9,846 bases of DNA, taken from positions 1 through 9,846 of the forward strand of contig DGUF01000167.1 of NCBI GenBank assembly GCA_002394525.1. The letters run 5' to 3'. Shown here piece by piece: positions 1 through 5,979 of the stretch (position 1 is its first letter; each line of letters starts with the position of its first letter). The position numbers and the translations under genes were made by a program. The stretch comes from Lachnospiraceae bacterium UBA4317. GTDB taxonomy: Bacteria > Bacillota_A > Clostridia > Lachnospirales > Lachnospiraceae. Below the pieces are notes generated by a model. That model saw only the letters and a program-made list of their open reading frames with translations. It made no database searches and was not told the origin of the DNA.

Positions 1-485
1 CCATGGGCCTGACCGGCACCGTCAGTGCCCTGCCCGACAGACAGAACAAGGTCAGCGTCCGCTGCGGTATCCTCCAGAGCAAGGTCGACCTCTCCGACCT
101 GCGCCTGATCGACGAGGACGTCTTCGGCAACCCCGTCTCTGCCGCAAAACAGAGCGGCAGCGCCATCAAGCGCGCCTTCAAGGACGCGGACAAGGCCGCC
201 TCCTCCGGCAAGGACCTGGACCTCTCCCGCGGCTCCTCCGTCTCCCCCGAGCTCAACCTTCTGGGCCTGACGACCGACGACGCCGTCTGGAAGCTGGACA
301 AATATCTGGACGAAGCCCGCGTCTCCCACCTGCAGAGCGTCCGCATCGTCCACGGCAAGGGCACCGGCGCCCTCAGAAACGCCGTCCACCAGTACCTGCG
401 CAGACAGAAGTGGATCAAGGGCTTCCGCCTGGGCGACTTCGGAGAAGGCGACGCCGGAGTGACGATTGTGACGTTAAGAAGCTAA
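1..485 (+). CDS. mutS2: MutS2 (endonuclease MutS2 / ribosome-rescue ATPase), C-terminal part with Smr domain; 5' truncated by window edge
   Basis: The reading frame is open from the window edge to the TAA at 483-485 and encodes about 160 residues. The ATG at position 3 is internal, not the start, because the MutS ATPase core and clamp must lie upstream. In the fragment, residues 1-45 resemble the MutS2 linker/KOW-like region (GTV...VSVRCGI), residues 46-80 are a charged low-complexity linker, and residues 84-158 form the Smr domain, with the HGKGTGALR signature at 117-125 and a GEGDAGVTIVTL ending. The family acts in suppressing recombination and, in Bacillus, on collided ribosomes; the Smr domain is the putative nuclease. 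The motif that is LDLR in many MutS2 proteins reads LNLLG here, so an acid often tied to nuclease activity is absent; whether that is typical of close relatives cannot be judged here. The stop codon lies inside a hairpin that opens the heptad-repeat block. Confidence 0.93.
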   Translation, partial: MGLTGTVSALPDRQNKVSVRCGILQSKVDLSDLRLIDEDVFGNPVSAAKQSGSAIKRAFKDADKAASSGKDLDLSRGSSVSPELNLLGLTTDDAVWKLDKYLDEARVSHLQSVRIVHGKGTGALRNAVHQYLRRQKWIKGFRLGDFGEGDAGVTIVTLRS

Positions 486-506
486 AAGCTGTGAGCTTTT
501 AGCTTC
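478..506 (+). terminator. 13-bp perfect hairpin spanning the mutS2 stop codon; possible weak terminator or mRNA 3' end
   Basis: GAAGCTAAAAGCT (478-490) and AGCTTTTAGCTTC (494-506) are exact reverse complements separated by the loop GTG. The TAA stop at 483-485 is in the left arm. The stem is AT-rich and lacks a following U-run, so termination is only a guess; it could equally stabilise the mRNA 3' end. It is also the first element of the heptad-repeat block. Confidence 0.5.
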
Positions 507-574
507 GAGCTCTTAGCTTTTAGCCATTAGCTTTTAGCTTCGAGCTCTTAGCTTTTAGCCATTAGCTTTTAGCT
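494..574 (+). repeat. 35-bp tandem repeat (2.3 copies), itself made of AGC-initial heptads
   Basis: Two identical 35-bp copies lie at 494-528 and 529-563, followed by the first 11 bases of a third at 564-574. Each copy resolves into five heptads: AGCTTTT, AGCTTCG and AGCTCTT, then another AGCTTTT, then AGCCATT. Stops occur in every frame, so the DNA is non-coding. It is the left arm of an imperfect inverted repeat with the array at 594-663. Confidence 0.95.
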
Positions 575-593
575 ATGTAACTGGAAATTTGCG

Positions 594-663
594 GCTAATA
601 GCTAACAGCTAACAGCTAATAGCTAATAGCTAATAGCTAACAGCTAATAGCTAATAGCTAACA
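594..663 (+). repeat. Heptanucleotide tandem array, ten units of GCTAAYA
   Basis: Ten uninterrupted 7-bp units run from 594 to 663. Six are GCTAATA and four are GCTAACA, varying only at the sixth base. The array ends about 10 bp before the ribosome-binding site of the response regulator. Read on the minus strand, the units become TGTTAGC or TATTAGC, matching the AGCTNTT-type heptads of the left array, so the two arrays can fold together around an irregular centre at about 575-593. No CRISPR-like spacers exist. Confidence 0.96.
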
Positions 664-672
664 GCTTCCCCC

Positions 673-681
673 AAAGAAAGG
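673..681 (+). promoter_or_regulatory. Shine-Dalgarno site of the response regulator gene
   Basis: AAAGAAAGG ends 5 nt before the ATG at 687 and fixes the start. No convincing -35/-10 pair was found between 485 and 687; transcription may begin within the repeat block, where promoter motifs are hard to judge, or read through from mutS2. Confidence 0.7.
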
Positions 682-686
682 CACCT

Positions 687-1400
687 ATGGTTTCCAAGAA
701 CAAAATCCTGATCGTGGACGATGACAGCAACATCGCCGAGCTGATCAGTCTCTATCTCATAAAAGAATGCTTCGAGACCCTGATCGTGGGGGACGGGGAA
801 TCTGCCCTCCAGGCCTTCCGGACCTTCCAGCCGGACCTGATCCTGCTGGACCTCATGCTGCCCGGCATCGACGGCTACCAGGTCTGCAGGGAGGTCCGGG
901 CAGTCTCGGACACGCCCGTGATCATGCTCTCCGCCAAGGGAGAGGTCTTTGACAAGGTCCTGGGGCTCGAACTGGGCGCGGACGACTATATGGAAAAGCC
1001 CTTTGATTCCAAGGAGCTGGTCGCCAGGGTCAAGGCTGTCCTGCGGCGCTACAAGACCCAGTCCGCCGCTGCGGCCGCGGCTGCGCCGGAAAAAGCGCAG
1101 GACAAGATCGTCACCTATCCGGACCTGACGATCAACCTGACCAATTATTCGGTGACCTTCCAGGGCAAGCGCCTGGATATGCCGCCCAAGGAGCTGGAGC
1201 TCTTTTATTTTCTGGCCTCCAGCCCCGGACGGGTCTTTACCAGGGAGCAGCTCCTGGACCAGATCTGGGGCTATGAATACGTCGGGGATACCCGCACGGT
1301 GGATGTCCATATCAAGCGGATCCGCGAGAAGACCGGCAGCAGCAGAAACTGGAAGATATCCACTATTTACGGCATCGGATATAAATTTGAGGAATTATGA
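687..1400 (+). CDS. OmpR/PhoB-family response regulator
   Basis: This 237-residue protein has the standard two-domain layout. The receiver domain (about 5-118) shows the acidic pocket D11-D13, the phospho-acceptor D55 (LLDLMLPG), S82 in the switch position and K104 in the KPF motif. A linker with a run of seven alanines (about 125-137) joins it to a winged-helix trans_reg_C domain (about 138-236), with PKELELFYFLASSPG and the recognition helix region TRTVDVHIKRIREK. It should bind DNA as a phosphorylation-driven dimer in the cytoplasm. The gene ends in an ATGA motif 11 nt before the sensor kinase start, so the two are an operon and cognate partners. It resembles the PhoP/WalR-type group, but the regulated genes cannot be told from sequence, so no symbol is given. 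Confidence 0.95.
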   Translation: MVSKNKILIVDDDSNIAELISLYLIKECFETLIVGDGESALQAFRTFQPDLILLDLMLPGIDGYQVCREVRAVSDTPVIMLSAKGEVFDKVLGLELGADDYMEKPFDSKELVARVKAVLRRYKTQSAAAAAAAPEKAQDKIVTYPDLTINLTNYSVTFQGKRLDMPPKELELFYFLASSPGRVFTREQLLDQIWGYEYVGDTRTVDVHIKRIREKTGSSRNWKISTIYGIGYKFEEL

Positions 1401-1411
1401 TCTGATCAGCT

Positions 1412-2866
1412 ATGAGAAAATCACTCTATCTGCGAATCATCATCGCCTATCTGCTCTTCGGCCTGTTCGGCTTTATAGCGGTCGCCACGGTCATCTCCCG
1501 GGTCACGACGGACTACTGTATCCGGGACCGGGCCAGGGCCCTCTACGGGGAGGCCACCCGCATCTCCGACTCCTACGCGACCGAGCTCTATAATTCCAGG
1601 GTCTCCCTGGAGACGGTGCAGGGCCAGATGGAGGCCCTCTTCGCCTACATGGAGACGGAGATCTGGATCCTCAATCCCTCCGGCCGCATGATCGTCAATT
1701 CCCGCCAGGCCCCCAACCCCTCCGAGGAAACGATCGTGGAGGGCTTTGACTCCACCTATACAGCCGGCAATTACTACATGACCGGCACTTTTTTTGATTC
1801 CTTTGAGGAGGAAGTCCTCAGCGTCATCGCCCCGATCACCAGCAATTTCAAGATCCGCGGCTATGTGGTCATCCACCTGCCCATGGCCGTCATCCGCAAG
1901 GATGTCGACGGCATGCTCAACATCGCCTACATGGAGCTGGTCATCCTGATCGTCCTCTCCCTGATCATCCTCTTCTTTTTCACAGAATATGTCTACCGCC
2001 CCCTGCAGCGTATCATCAGGGCCGCGGAGCAGTACGCCCTGGGCAACATGCGCTACCGCATTCCCGTGGAGCGCGAGGACGAGATGGGCTACCTGTCCGC
2101 CTCCCTGGGCTATATGGCCGAGACGATCGCACGCGCCGAGGACGACCAGAAAAAATTCATCGCCAATGTCTCCCATGACTTCCGGTCTCCCCTGACCTCG
2201 ATCCGGGGCTTTCTCGAGGCCATGCTGGACGGCACGATCCCGCCCGAAATGCACGAGCACTACATCGGGGTCGTCCTCAAGGAGACCGACCGCCTGACCA
2301 AGCTGACCAACGGCCTTCTGACCCTCAACAATCTCAACACCGGCGGCATGCTCCTGCAGCGCACGGACTTTGACATCAACGCGGTGATCCGGTCCGTCGC
2401 GGCCTCCTTTGAACAGACCTGCCGGACCAGGAATATCCGGGTCAACCTGGTCCTGACCGGAAAGATCCTCTACGTCAACGCCGACCTGGAAAAGATCCAG
2501 CAGGTCCTCTACAACCTGGTCGACAACGCCCTCAAATTCAGCAGCAATGACTCGGAGATCTCGATCGAGACCACCGAAAAGGGCGACACCGTCTTCGTCT
2601 CCGTCCGCGACAGCGGGATCGGCATCCCCAGGGACGACCAGAAGCTGATCTGGGACCGCTTCTACAAGACCGACCTCTCCCGCGGCAAGGACAAAAAAGG
2701 GACAGGCCTGGGCCTGTCCATTGTCCGTGAGATCATCCGCGCTCACGAGGAGAATATCAATCTTGTCAGCACCGAGGGAGTCGGCAGCACCTTCACCTTC
2801 ACCCTGCGCCGGTCCGGCCACAATGATGAATTAAATGAGGAAGGGGAAATCGAGATCACCGACTAA
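1412..2866 (+). CDS. Membrane sensor histidine kinase (HAMP-HisKA-HATPase_c), partner of the upstream response regulator
   Basis: The 484-residue protein begins with a transmembrane helix (about 7-28), then an extracytoplasmic sensing region (about 30-170, possibly PDC/Cache-like), a second helix (about 171-194), HAMP (about 195-245) and HisKA, with H255 as the predicted phospho-histidine in SHDFRSPLTS. The ATPase domain has N372 (NLVDNALK), the G1 box with D400 (DSGIGIP), an F box (WDRFYKTD) and the G2 box GTGLGLSIV at 430-438. All residues needed for autophosphorylation and phosphotransfer are present. The start at 1412 is chosen because the first membrane helix begins there, but it has no good Shine-Dalgarno site: GAGGAA lies 17 nt upstream and instead serves an in-frame ATG at 1397 that meets a TGA after one more codon. 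Translation probably depends on reinitiation. The ligand is unknown. Confidence 0.95.
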   Translation: MRKSLYLRIIIAYLLFGLFGFIAVATVISRVTTDYCIRDRARALYGEATRISDSYATELYNSRVSLETVQGQMEALFAYMETEIWILNPSGRMIVNSRQAPNPSEETIVEGFDSTYTAGNYYMTGTFFDSFEEEVLSVIAPITSNFKIRGYVVIHLPMAVIRKDVDGMLNIAYMELVILIVLSLIILFFFTEYVYRPLQRIIRAAEQYALGNMRYRIPVEREDEMGYLSASLGYMAETIARAEDDQKKFIANVSHDFRSPLTSIRGFLEAMLDGTIPPEMHEHYIGVVLKETDRLTKLTNGLLTLNNLNTGGMLLQRTDFDINAVIRSVAASFEQTCRTRNIRVNLVLTGKILYVNADLEKIQQVLYNLVDNALKFSSNDSEISIETTEKGDTVFVSVRDSGIGIPRDDQKLIWDRFYKTDLSRGKDKKGTGLGLSIVREIIRAHEENINLVSTEGVGSTFTFTLRRSGHNDELNEEGEIEITD

Positions 2867-2877
2867 AGCATTCAAAT

Positions 2878-2916
2878 AAAGACATCCAGCTCAGCGAAGA
2901 GCCGGATGTCTTTTTT
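2878..2916 (+). terminator. Rho-independent terminator, probably bidirectional, between the sensor kinase and the AEC transporter
   Basis: The stem GACATCC (2881-2887) / GGATGTC (2904-2910) continues, after one A-C mismatch, with GCTC (2889-2892) / GAGC (2899-2902), and closes on a 6-nt loop. TTTTTT follows at 2911-2916. On the minus strand the same hairpin is followed by TTTATTT, so it can also stop the converging AEC transporter transcript. Confidence 0.92.
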
Positions 2917-2950
2917 ACTAAAAAAGGATATCCGAAGACTGCAGGATCTG

Positions 2951-2990
2951 ATCCTCAGAGTAGAATCTTAATCCTCAGAGCAAAATCAGG
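2951..2990. repeat. 20-bp imperfect tandem duplication covering the 3' end of the AEC transporter gene
   Basis: ATCCTCAGAG occurs at 2951-2960 and 2971-2980, and the bases after each copy are similar, giving a 20-bp period with roughly 80% identity. One unit contains the final codons and TGA stop of the transporter; the other lies just past the stop, as if the gene end had been duplicated. Confidence 0.7.
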
Positions 2991-3907
2991 CTCCACAGAA
3001 AGATCGTCGGAATGGACAGGACCGTGGAGACGATGACCATCTTGGCGGCAAATTCCGGTTCACAGTCATAGCGGGAGGCCAGCATGCTGGTCGTCGTCGC
3101 GGCCGGCATGGCAGCCAGCATGACACTCAGTCCCGGGACGATGCCGGAGACCCACCCGATCCTTTTCAGGACCATCATGACCGCAAAGGTGATGGCAGGG
3201 ATCACGACCAGTCTCTCGACACTATACCGAAAGACAAGCGGATCGATGAAATCAGACGGTTTGACATTGGAAACGATCATTCCGATCACCATCATGGACA
3301 GGGCGGTATTGCACCTGCCGATCGTCTGAAGGAGCACCAGGACCGGGCCCGGTAAAAGGACAATGCCTGTAAATACCCTCGTGATCAGCAGGATGATCCC
3401 GATAAAGCAGGCCAGGACGCAGGGATGGGTCGCCACTTTTTTTAAAGTGGCCTTTCTGTCCTTCTGGCCGCTGAAGATCGCCAGTCCCTCCGACCACATC
3501 ATGACGCGGACCGGTGTGAGATAGACACTGGCCAGCATCAGTCCCTGGGCCCCGTACAGGCCTTCCGCGACCGGATTTCCCAGAAATCCCGCGTTTGAGA
3601 TCATGATTCCGTAGGTCAGGCTCTTTCTCCGGTTCTCCTCCATGTTCCTGTAGGCGATCCTGCCGTATAGAACACAGAAGACCTGGATTCCGGCGGAGAT
3701 CAGAAAGACCCTGACACAGTCATACAGGCTGCTCCTGGGAATCTCCTGCATAAAGGCTGTGACTGTATTGCAGGGGAGGATTACATAGATGACAAGATCC
3801 GTCAGATTCTTCTGGCCCTCGCGGCTGACAATGTTCTTTTTGCGCACAAAACAGCCGACGCCGATCAGGGCAAAAATAATAAACTGAAGCTCCAGTAATG
3901 CTCTCAC
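2975..3907 (-). CDS. AEC-family (auxin efflux carrier-like / malate permease-like) membrane transporter
   Basis: The 310-residue protein is almost entirely hydrophobic with about ten predicted membrane helices (roughly 5-22, 36-53, 64-83, 99-117, 122-138, 163-183, 189-212, 224-247, 255-275, 286-309). Family features include ISNAGFLGNP at about 103-111 and the C-terminal MPAATTTSMLASRY with a following VIVSTVLSIP, matching the AEC fold in which two five-helix bundles cross at broken helices. Bacterial members export or exchange organic acids such as malate, or amino acids; the substrate is not decidable here. The start is GTG at 3907, supported by AAGGA (3916-3920) 8 nt upstream; no ATG in frame gives a better N-terminus. 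It lies 105 bp downstream of trmL on the same strand, and its 3' end converges on the sensor kinase with a shared terminator. Confidence 0.92.
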   Translation of the reverse strand: MRALLELQFIIFALIGVGCFVRKKNIVSREGQKNLTDLVIYVILPCNTVTAFMQEIPRSSLYDCVRVFLISAGIQVFCVLYGRIAYRNMEENRRKSLTYGIMISNAGFLGNPVAEGLYGAQGLMLASVYLTPVRVMMWSEGLAIFSGQKDRKATLKKVATHPCVLACFIGIILLITRVFTGIVLLPGPVLVLLQTIGRCNTALSMMVIGMIVSNVKPSDFIDPLVFRYSVERLVVIPAITFAVMMVLKRIGWVSGIVPGLSVMLAAMPAATTTSMLASRYDCEPEFAAKMVIVSTVLSIPTIFLWSLILL

Positions 3908-3912
3908 GTCTT

Positions 3913-3954
3913 AAATCCTTATTTCCAAATCCTTATATCTAAATACTTATAGCC
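3913..3954. repeat. Three 14-bp tandem repeats that triplicate the ribosome-binding region of the AEC gene
   Basis: Units 3913-3926, 3927-3940 and 3941-3954 each begin AAATMCTTAT. On the minus strand, the mRNA sense of the transporter, the first two read ATAAGGATTT and the third ATAAGTATTT, so the functional Shine-Dalgarno next to GTG 3907 is one of a set of two or three look-alikes. Confidence 0.8.
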
Positions 3955-4012
3955 GATATCCGCATCGCCCATCCATTGCCCCGAAGCAATTTATGTACGG
4001 TGCTTTTTTCAT

Positions 4013-4642
4013 TTATTTCCAGTGCAGCCGGTGCAGGTCTCCCTCCCTCTCCAGGCCGGGAAAGCCGGTCTGCCGGAGGGCCTCAAAGAGGACGATGGCC
4101 ACCGCGTTGGACAGGTTGAGGGACCGGATATTGTATCCCATGGGGATGCGGATGCAGGTCTCCTCGTGGTCAACCAGGATCTCCTCGGGAATCCCGGCGC
4201 TCTCCTTGCCGAACATGATATAGTCGTCCGGGCCGAAGTCGGCCTCGCAGTAGAGGCGCCTGGCCTTGGTCGTCGCGTACCAGATGCGGGGCGGACGGAT
4301 CGGGGAGGCTTCTGCATTTCTGGAATTTTCCCGGTCCTGCAATCCTTCTTTCAGACTTTCCCTGCTGTCCGCGGCTTTCGATGCAGGGCTGTCCCGCAAT
4401 ATGATATCGGGATCCCCGCCGAAATTCTCCAGCAGGAAATCCTCATAGTCCCGATAGCGGTGGACGTCCAGCTGGGCCCAGTAATCGAGGCCTGCCCGGC
4501 GCAGCTCTTTTTCGGTGATGTCAAAGCCAAGGGGCTCGATCAGGTGGAGGGAGGTGTTGGTCGCGGCGCAGCTGCGCCCTATGTTTCCGGTGTTGCCGGG
4601 GATCTCCGGCTCGTGAAGTACGATGTGCATATTTTTTTCCAT
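4013..4642 (-). CDS. trmL: tRNA (cytidine/uridine-2'-O)-methyltransferase TrmL, SPOUT family, with an extra internal segment
   Basis: TrmL methylates the ribose at wobble position 34 of certain leucine tRNAs, using S-adenosylmethionine. The N-terminal VLHEPEIPGNTGNIGRSCAA (8-27), LIEPLGF (34-40), RRAGLDYWAQLDV (48-60), the knot motif MFGKESAGIP (143-152) and the C-terminal IRIPMGYNIRSLNLSNAVA (164-182) match the family closely. The protein is 209 residues while E. coli-type TrmL is about 157. The surplus is mostly a hydrophilic, charged segment at about residues 76-118, before the WYATTKARR strand. Two starts are possible. ATG 4642 has no clear Shine-Dalgarno; ATG 4628-4630 (Met5) gives the usual family N-terminus MHIVL and has a weak GGAAA 7 nt upstream. 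The second may be the true one. A strong terminator hairpin ends only 6 bp before ATG 4642. Confidence 0.93.
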   Translation of the reverse strand: MEKNMHIVLHEPEIPGNTGNIGRSCAATNTSLHLIEPLGFDITEKELRRAGLDYWAQLDVHRYRDYEDFLLENFGGDPDIILRDSPASKAADSRESLKEGLQDRENSRNAEASPIRPPRIWYATTKARRLYCEADFGPDDYIMFGKESAGIPEEILVDHEETCIRIPMGYNIRSLNLSNAVAIVLFEALRQTGFPGLEREGDLHRLHWK

Positions 4643-4648
4643 TTCATG

Positions 4649-4690
4649 AAAAATGCTGCGGACTCCGCTAAATGATCCGCAGCATTTTTT
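4649..4690 (-). terminator. Strong intrinsic terminator hairpin between the aminotransferase and trmL, able to act on both strands
   Basis: AAAAATGCTGCGGA (4649-4662) and TCCGCAGCATTTTT (4676-4689) are perfect 14-bp complements around a 13-nt loop. Minus-strand transcripts from the aminotransferase meet a U5 tail; plus-strand transcripts would meet a T7 run. It lies 19 bp beyond the aminotransferase stop. Confidence 0.88.
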
Positions 4691-4708
4691 TATCGTGATC
4701 GTCCGGGT

Positions 4709-5899
4709 TCAGTCACTTTTCTTCTCATGGGCGCGGATCTTTTCCACAAAATGTCCGAGCCTGTTCAGGGCCTCGCGGAGGTTGTCGATGGAGTAGGCGT
4801 AGGAGATTCGCAGGAACCCCTCGCCGCTGTCGCCAAAGGCGGTGCCGGGGACGATGGCGACCTTCTCCTCGGCCAGCAGAAGGTTTGCGAAGTCCTCGCT
4901 GGTCAGGCCGAATTCCTTGATGCAGGGGAAGACGTAGAAGGCGCCCTGGGGCTCGAAGCAGGGGATGCCCATCTCGTCCAGCATATGAAGGACGAAGCGG
5001 CGGCGCTCATTGTAGGACTCCCGCATCCTGCGGACATCGTCGTCGCCGTTGCGCAGGGCCTCGACCGCCGCGTACTGGCTGGTCGTGGGCGCGCACATGA
5101 TGGCGTACTGGTGGATCTTGACCATCTGCTCGATGATGAACTGAGGGCCGCAGGCAAAGCCCAGCCTCCAGCCGGTCATGGCATAGGCCTTGGAAAAGCC
5201 GTTGACGACGACCGTGCGCTCCTTCATGCCGGGCAGGGAGGCGATCGAGACATGGGGATTGCCGGTGTAGGTCAGCTCCCCGTAGATCTCGTCTGACAGG
5301 ACATAGAGGTCATTTTTGATGATGATCTCCCGGATGGCCTCCAGATCTTCCTTTTCCATGATTCCGCCGGTCGGATTGTTGGGGAAGGGCAGGACCAGGA
5401 TCTTGGACCTGGGCGTGATGGCCGCCTCCAGCTCCTCGGGCTTGAGTCGGAAATTATTTTCATTTTTGAGGTTGATGATGACCGGTTTTGCGTCTGCCAG
5501 AATGGCACAGGGCTCATAGGAGACGTAGGAGGGCTGGGGGATCAGGACCTCGTCCCCCTCGTTGATCATGGCCCGGAACATGAGGTCGATGGCCTCGGAG
5601 CCGCCGACCGTGATAAAGACCTCCTTGTCCCAGACATAATCGATGTCCTGGGTGCGCTTCATATAATTGCAGATCTCCTGCCTGAGTTCCTTCAGACCGG
5701 AATTGGAGGTATAGAAGGTCCTTCCCTTTTCCAGGGAATAGATGCCCTCGTCCCGGATATGCCAGGGCGTGTCAAAATCCGGCTCGCCGACGCCCAGGGA
5801 GATGGCATCCTTCATCTCGCTGACCAGATCAAAAAATTTGCGGATCCCGGAGGGCTTGAGCCCCACGGTCTTATCCGAAAGTGTTTTCTTATTATTCAT
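4709..5899 (-). CDS. PLP-dependent class I/II aminotransferase (fold type I, aspartate/aromatic aminotransferase-like)
   Basis: With the start at ATG 5899 the protein has 396 residues, normal for the family. PLP-binding features are N175 in NNPTG, D203 and Y206 in SDEIYGE, the Schiff-base lysine K237 in GFSKAYAMTGWRLGF, and the substrate-carboxylate arginine R364 in GFLRISYAYS. N-terminal GVGEPDFDTP (36-45) and GLKELRQEI are also typical. It transfers an amino group between an amino acid and a 2-oxoacid in the cytoplasm; the amino acid used is not clear. The frame stays open upstream to 5959, but those 20 residues are atypical and AGG lies 9 nt before ATG 5899, so the shorter form is chosen. 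It follows the Lrp gene by 80 bp on the same strand, suggesting a co-transcribed, Lrp-regulated enzyme. A B. subtilis PatA-like role is possible but unproven. Confidence 0.95.
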   Translation of the reverse strand: MNNKKTLSDKTVGLKPSGIRKFFDLVSEMKDAISLGVGEPDFDTPWHIRDEGIYSLEKGRTFYTSNSGLKELRQEICNYMKRTQDIDYVWDKEVFITVGGSEAIDLMFRAMINEGDEVLIPQPSYVSYEPCAILADAKPVIINLKNENNFRLKPEELEAAITPRSKILVLPFPNNPTGGIMEKEDLEAIREIIIKNDLYVLSDEIYGELTYTGNPHVSIASLPGMKERTVVVNGFSKAYAMTGWRLGFACGPQFIIEQMVKIHQYAIMCAPTTSQYAAVEALRNGDDDVRRMRESYNERRRFVLHMLDEMGIPCFEPQGAFYVFPCIKEFGLTSEDFANLLLAEEKVAIVPGTAFGDSGEGFLRISYAYSIDNLREALNRLGHFVEKIRAHEKKSD

Positions 5900-5907
5900 G
5901 ATAAAAA

Positions 5908-5946
5908 CCTGCTCTCTATGATCACAGAGACTTCCTGCGGTCTCTG
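5908..5946 (-). promoter_or_regulatory. Leader of the aminotransferase gene with two mutually exclusive hairpins near the ribosome-binding site
   Basis: In the 80-bp gap after lrp, 5940-5946 and 5925-5931 form a 7-bp stem (mRNA sense CAGAGAC / GTCTCTG, 8-nt loop). The right half of that stem can instead pair, as UCUCU (5926-5930) with AGAGA (5913-5917), directly beside the CAGG Shine-Dalgarno core at 5908-5911. The pairings are seen; a switching role is inference. Confidence 0.4.
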
Positions 5947-5979
5947 CTTTTCTGATCAAAAATTACTGTTTTACGGTCA

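Noticed and set aside
494..663. CRISPR array
   Set aside because: The repeats are 7 and 35 bp with no unique spacers between them, and no cas genes are nearby.
651..1310. Antisense frame over the response regulator
   Set aside because: The plus-strand frame encodes a textbook receiver and winged-helix protein; the antisense product has no recognisable domain.
1421..2821. Long open frame (466 codons) antisense to the sensor kinase
   Set aside because: It is a by-product of GC-rich third codon positions in the kinase. The translation is low-complexity and rich in D, G, V and Q, with no family motifs and no ribosome-binding site.
3972..3991. Terminator after trmL (ATTGC/GCAAT stem)
   Set aside because: The 5-bp stem has no T-run behind it in the direction of trmL transcription, so trmL and the AEC gene may be co-transcribed.
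4022..4675. Plus-strand frame of 217 codons over trmL
   Set aside because: It mirrors trmL, which has all SPOUT motifs on the other strand, and it starts and ends without translation signals.
5900..5959. Longer N-terminus for the aminotransferase
   Set aside because: The 20 added residues do not resemble the family, and a ribosome-binding site sits before ATG 5899.
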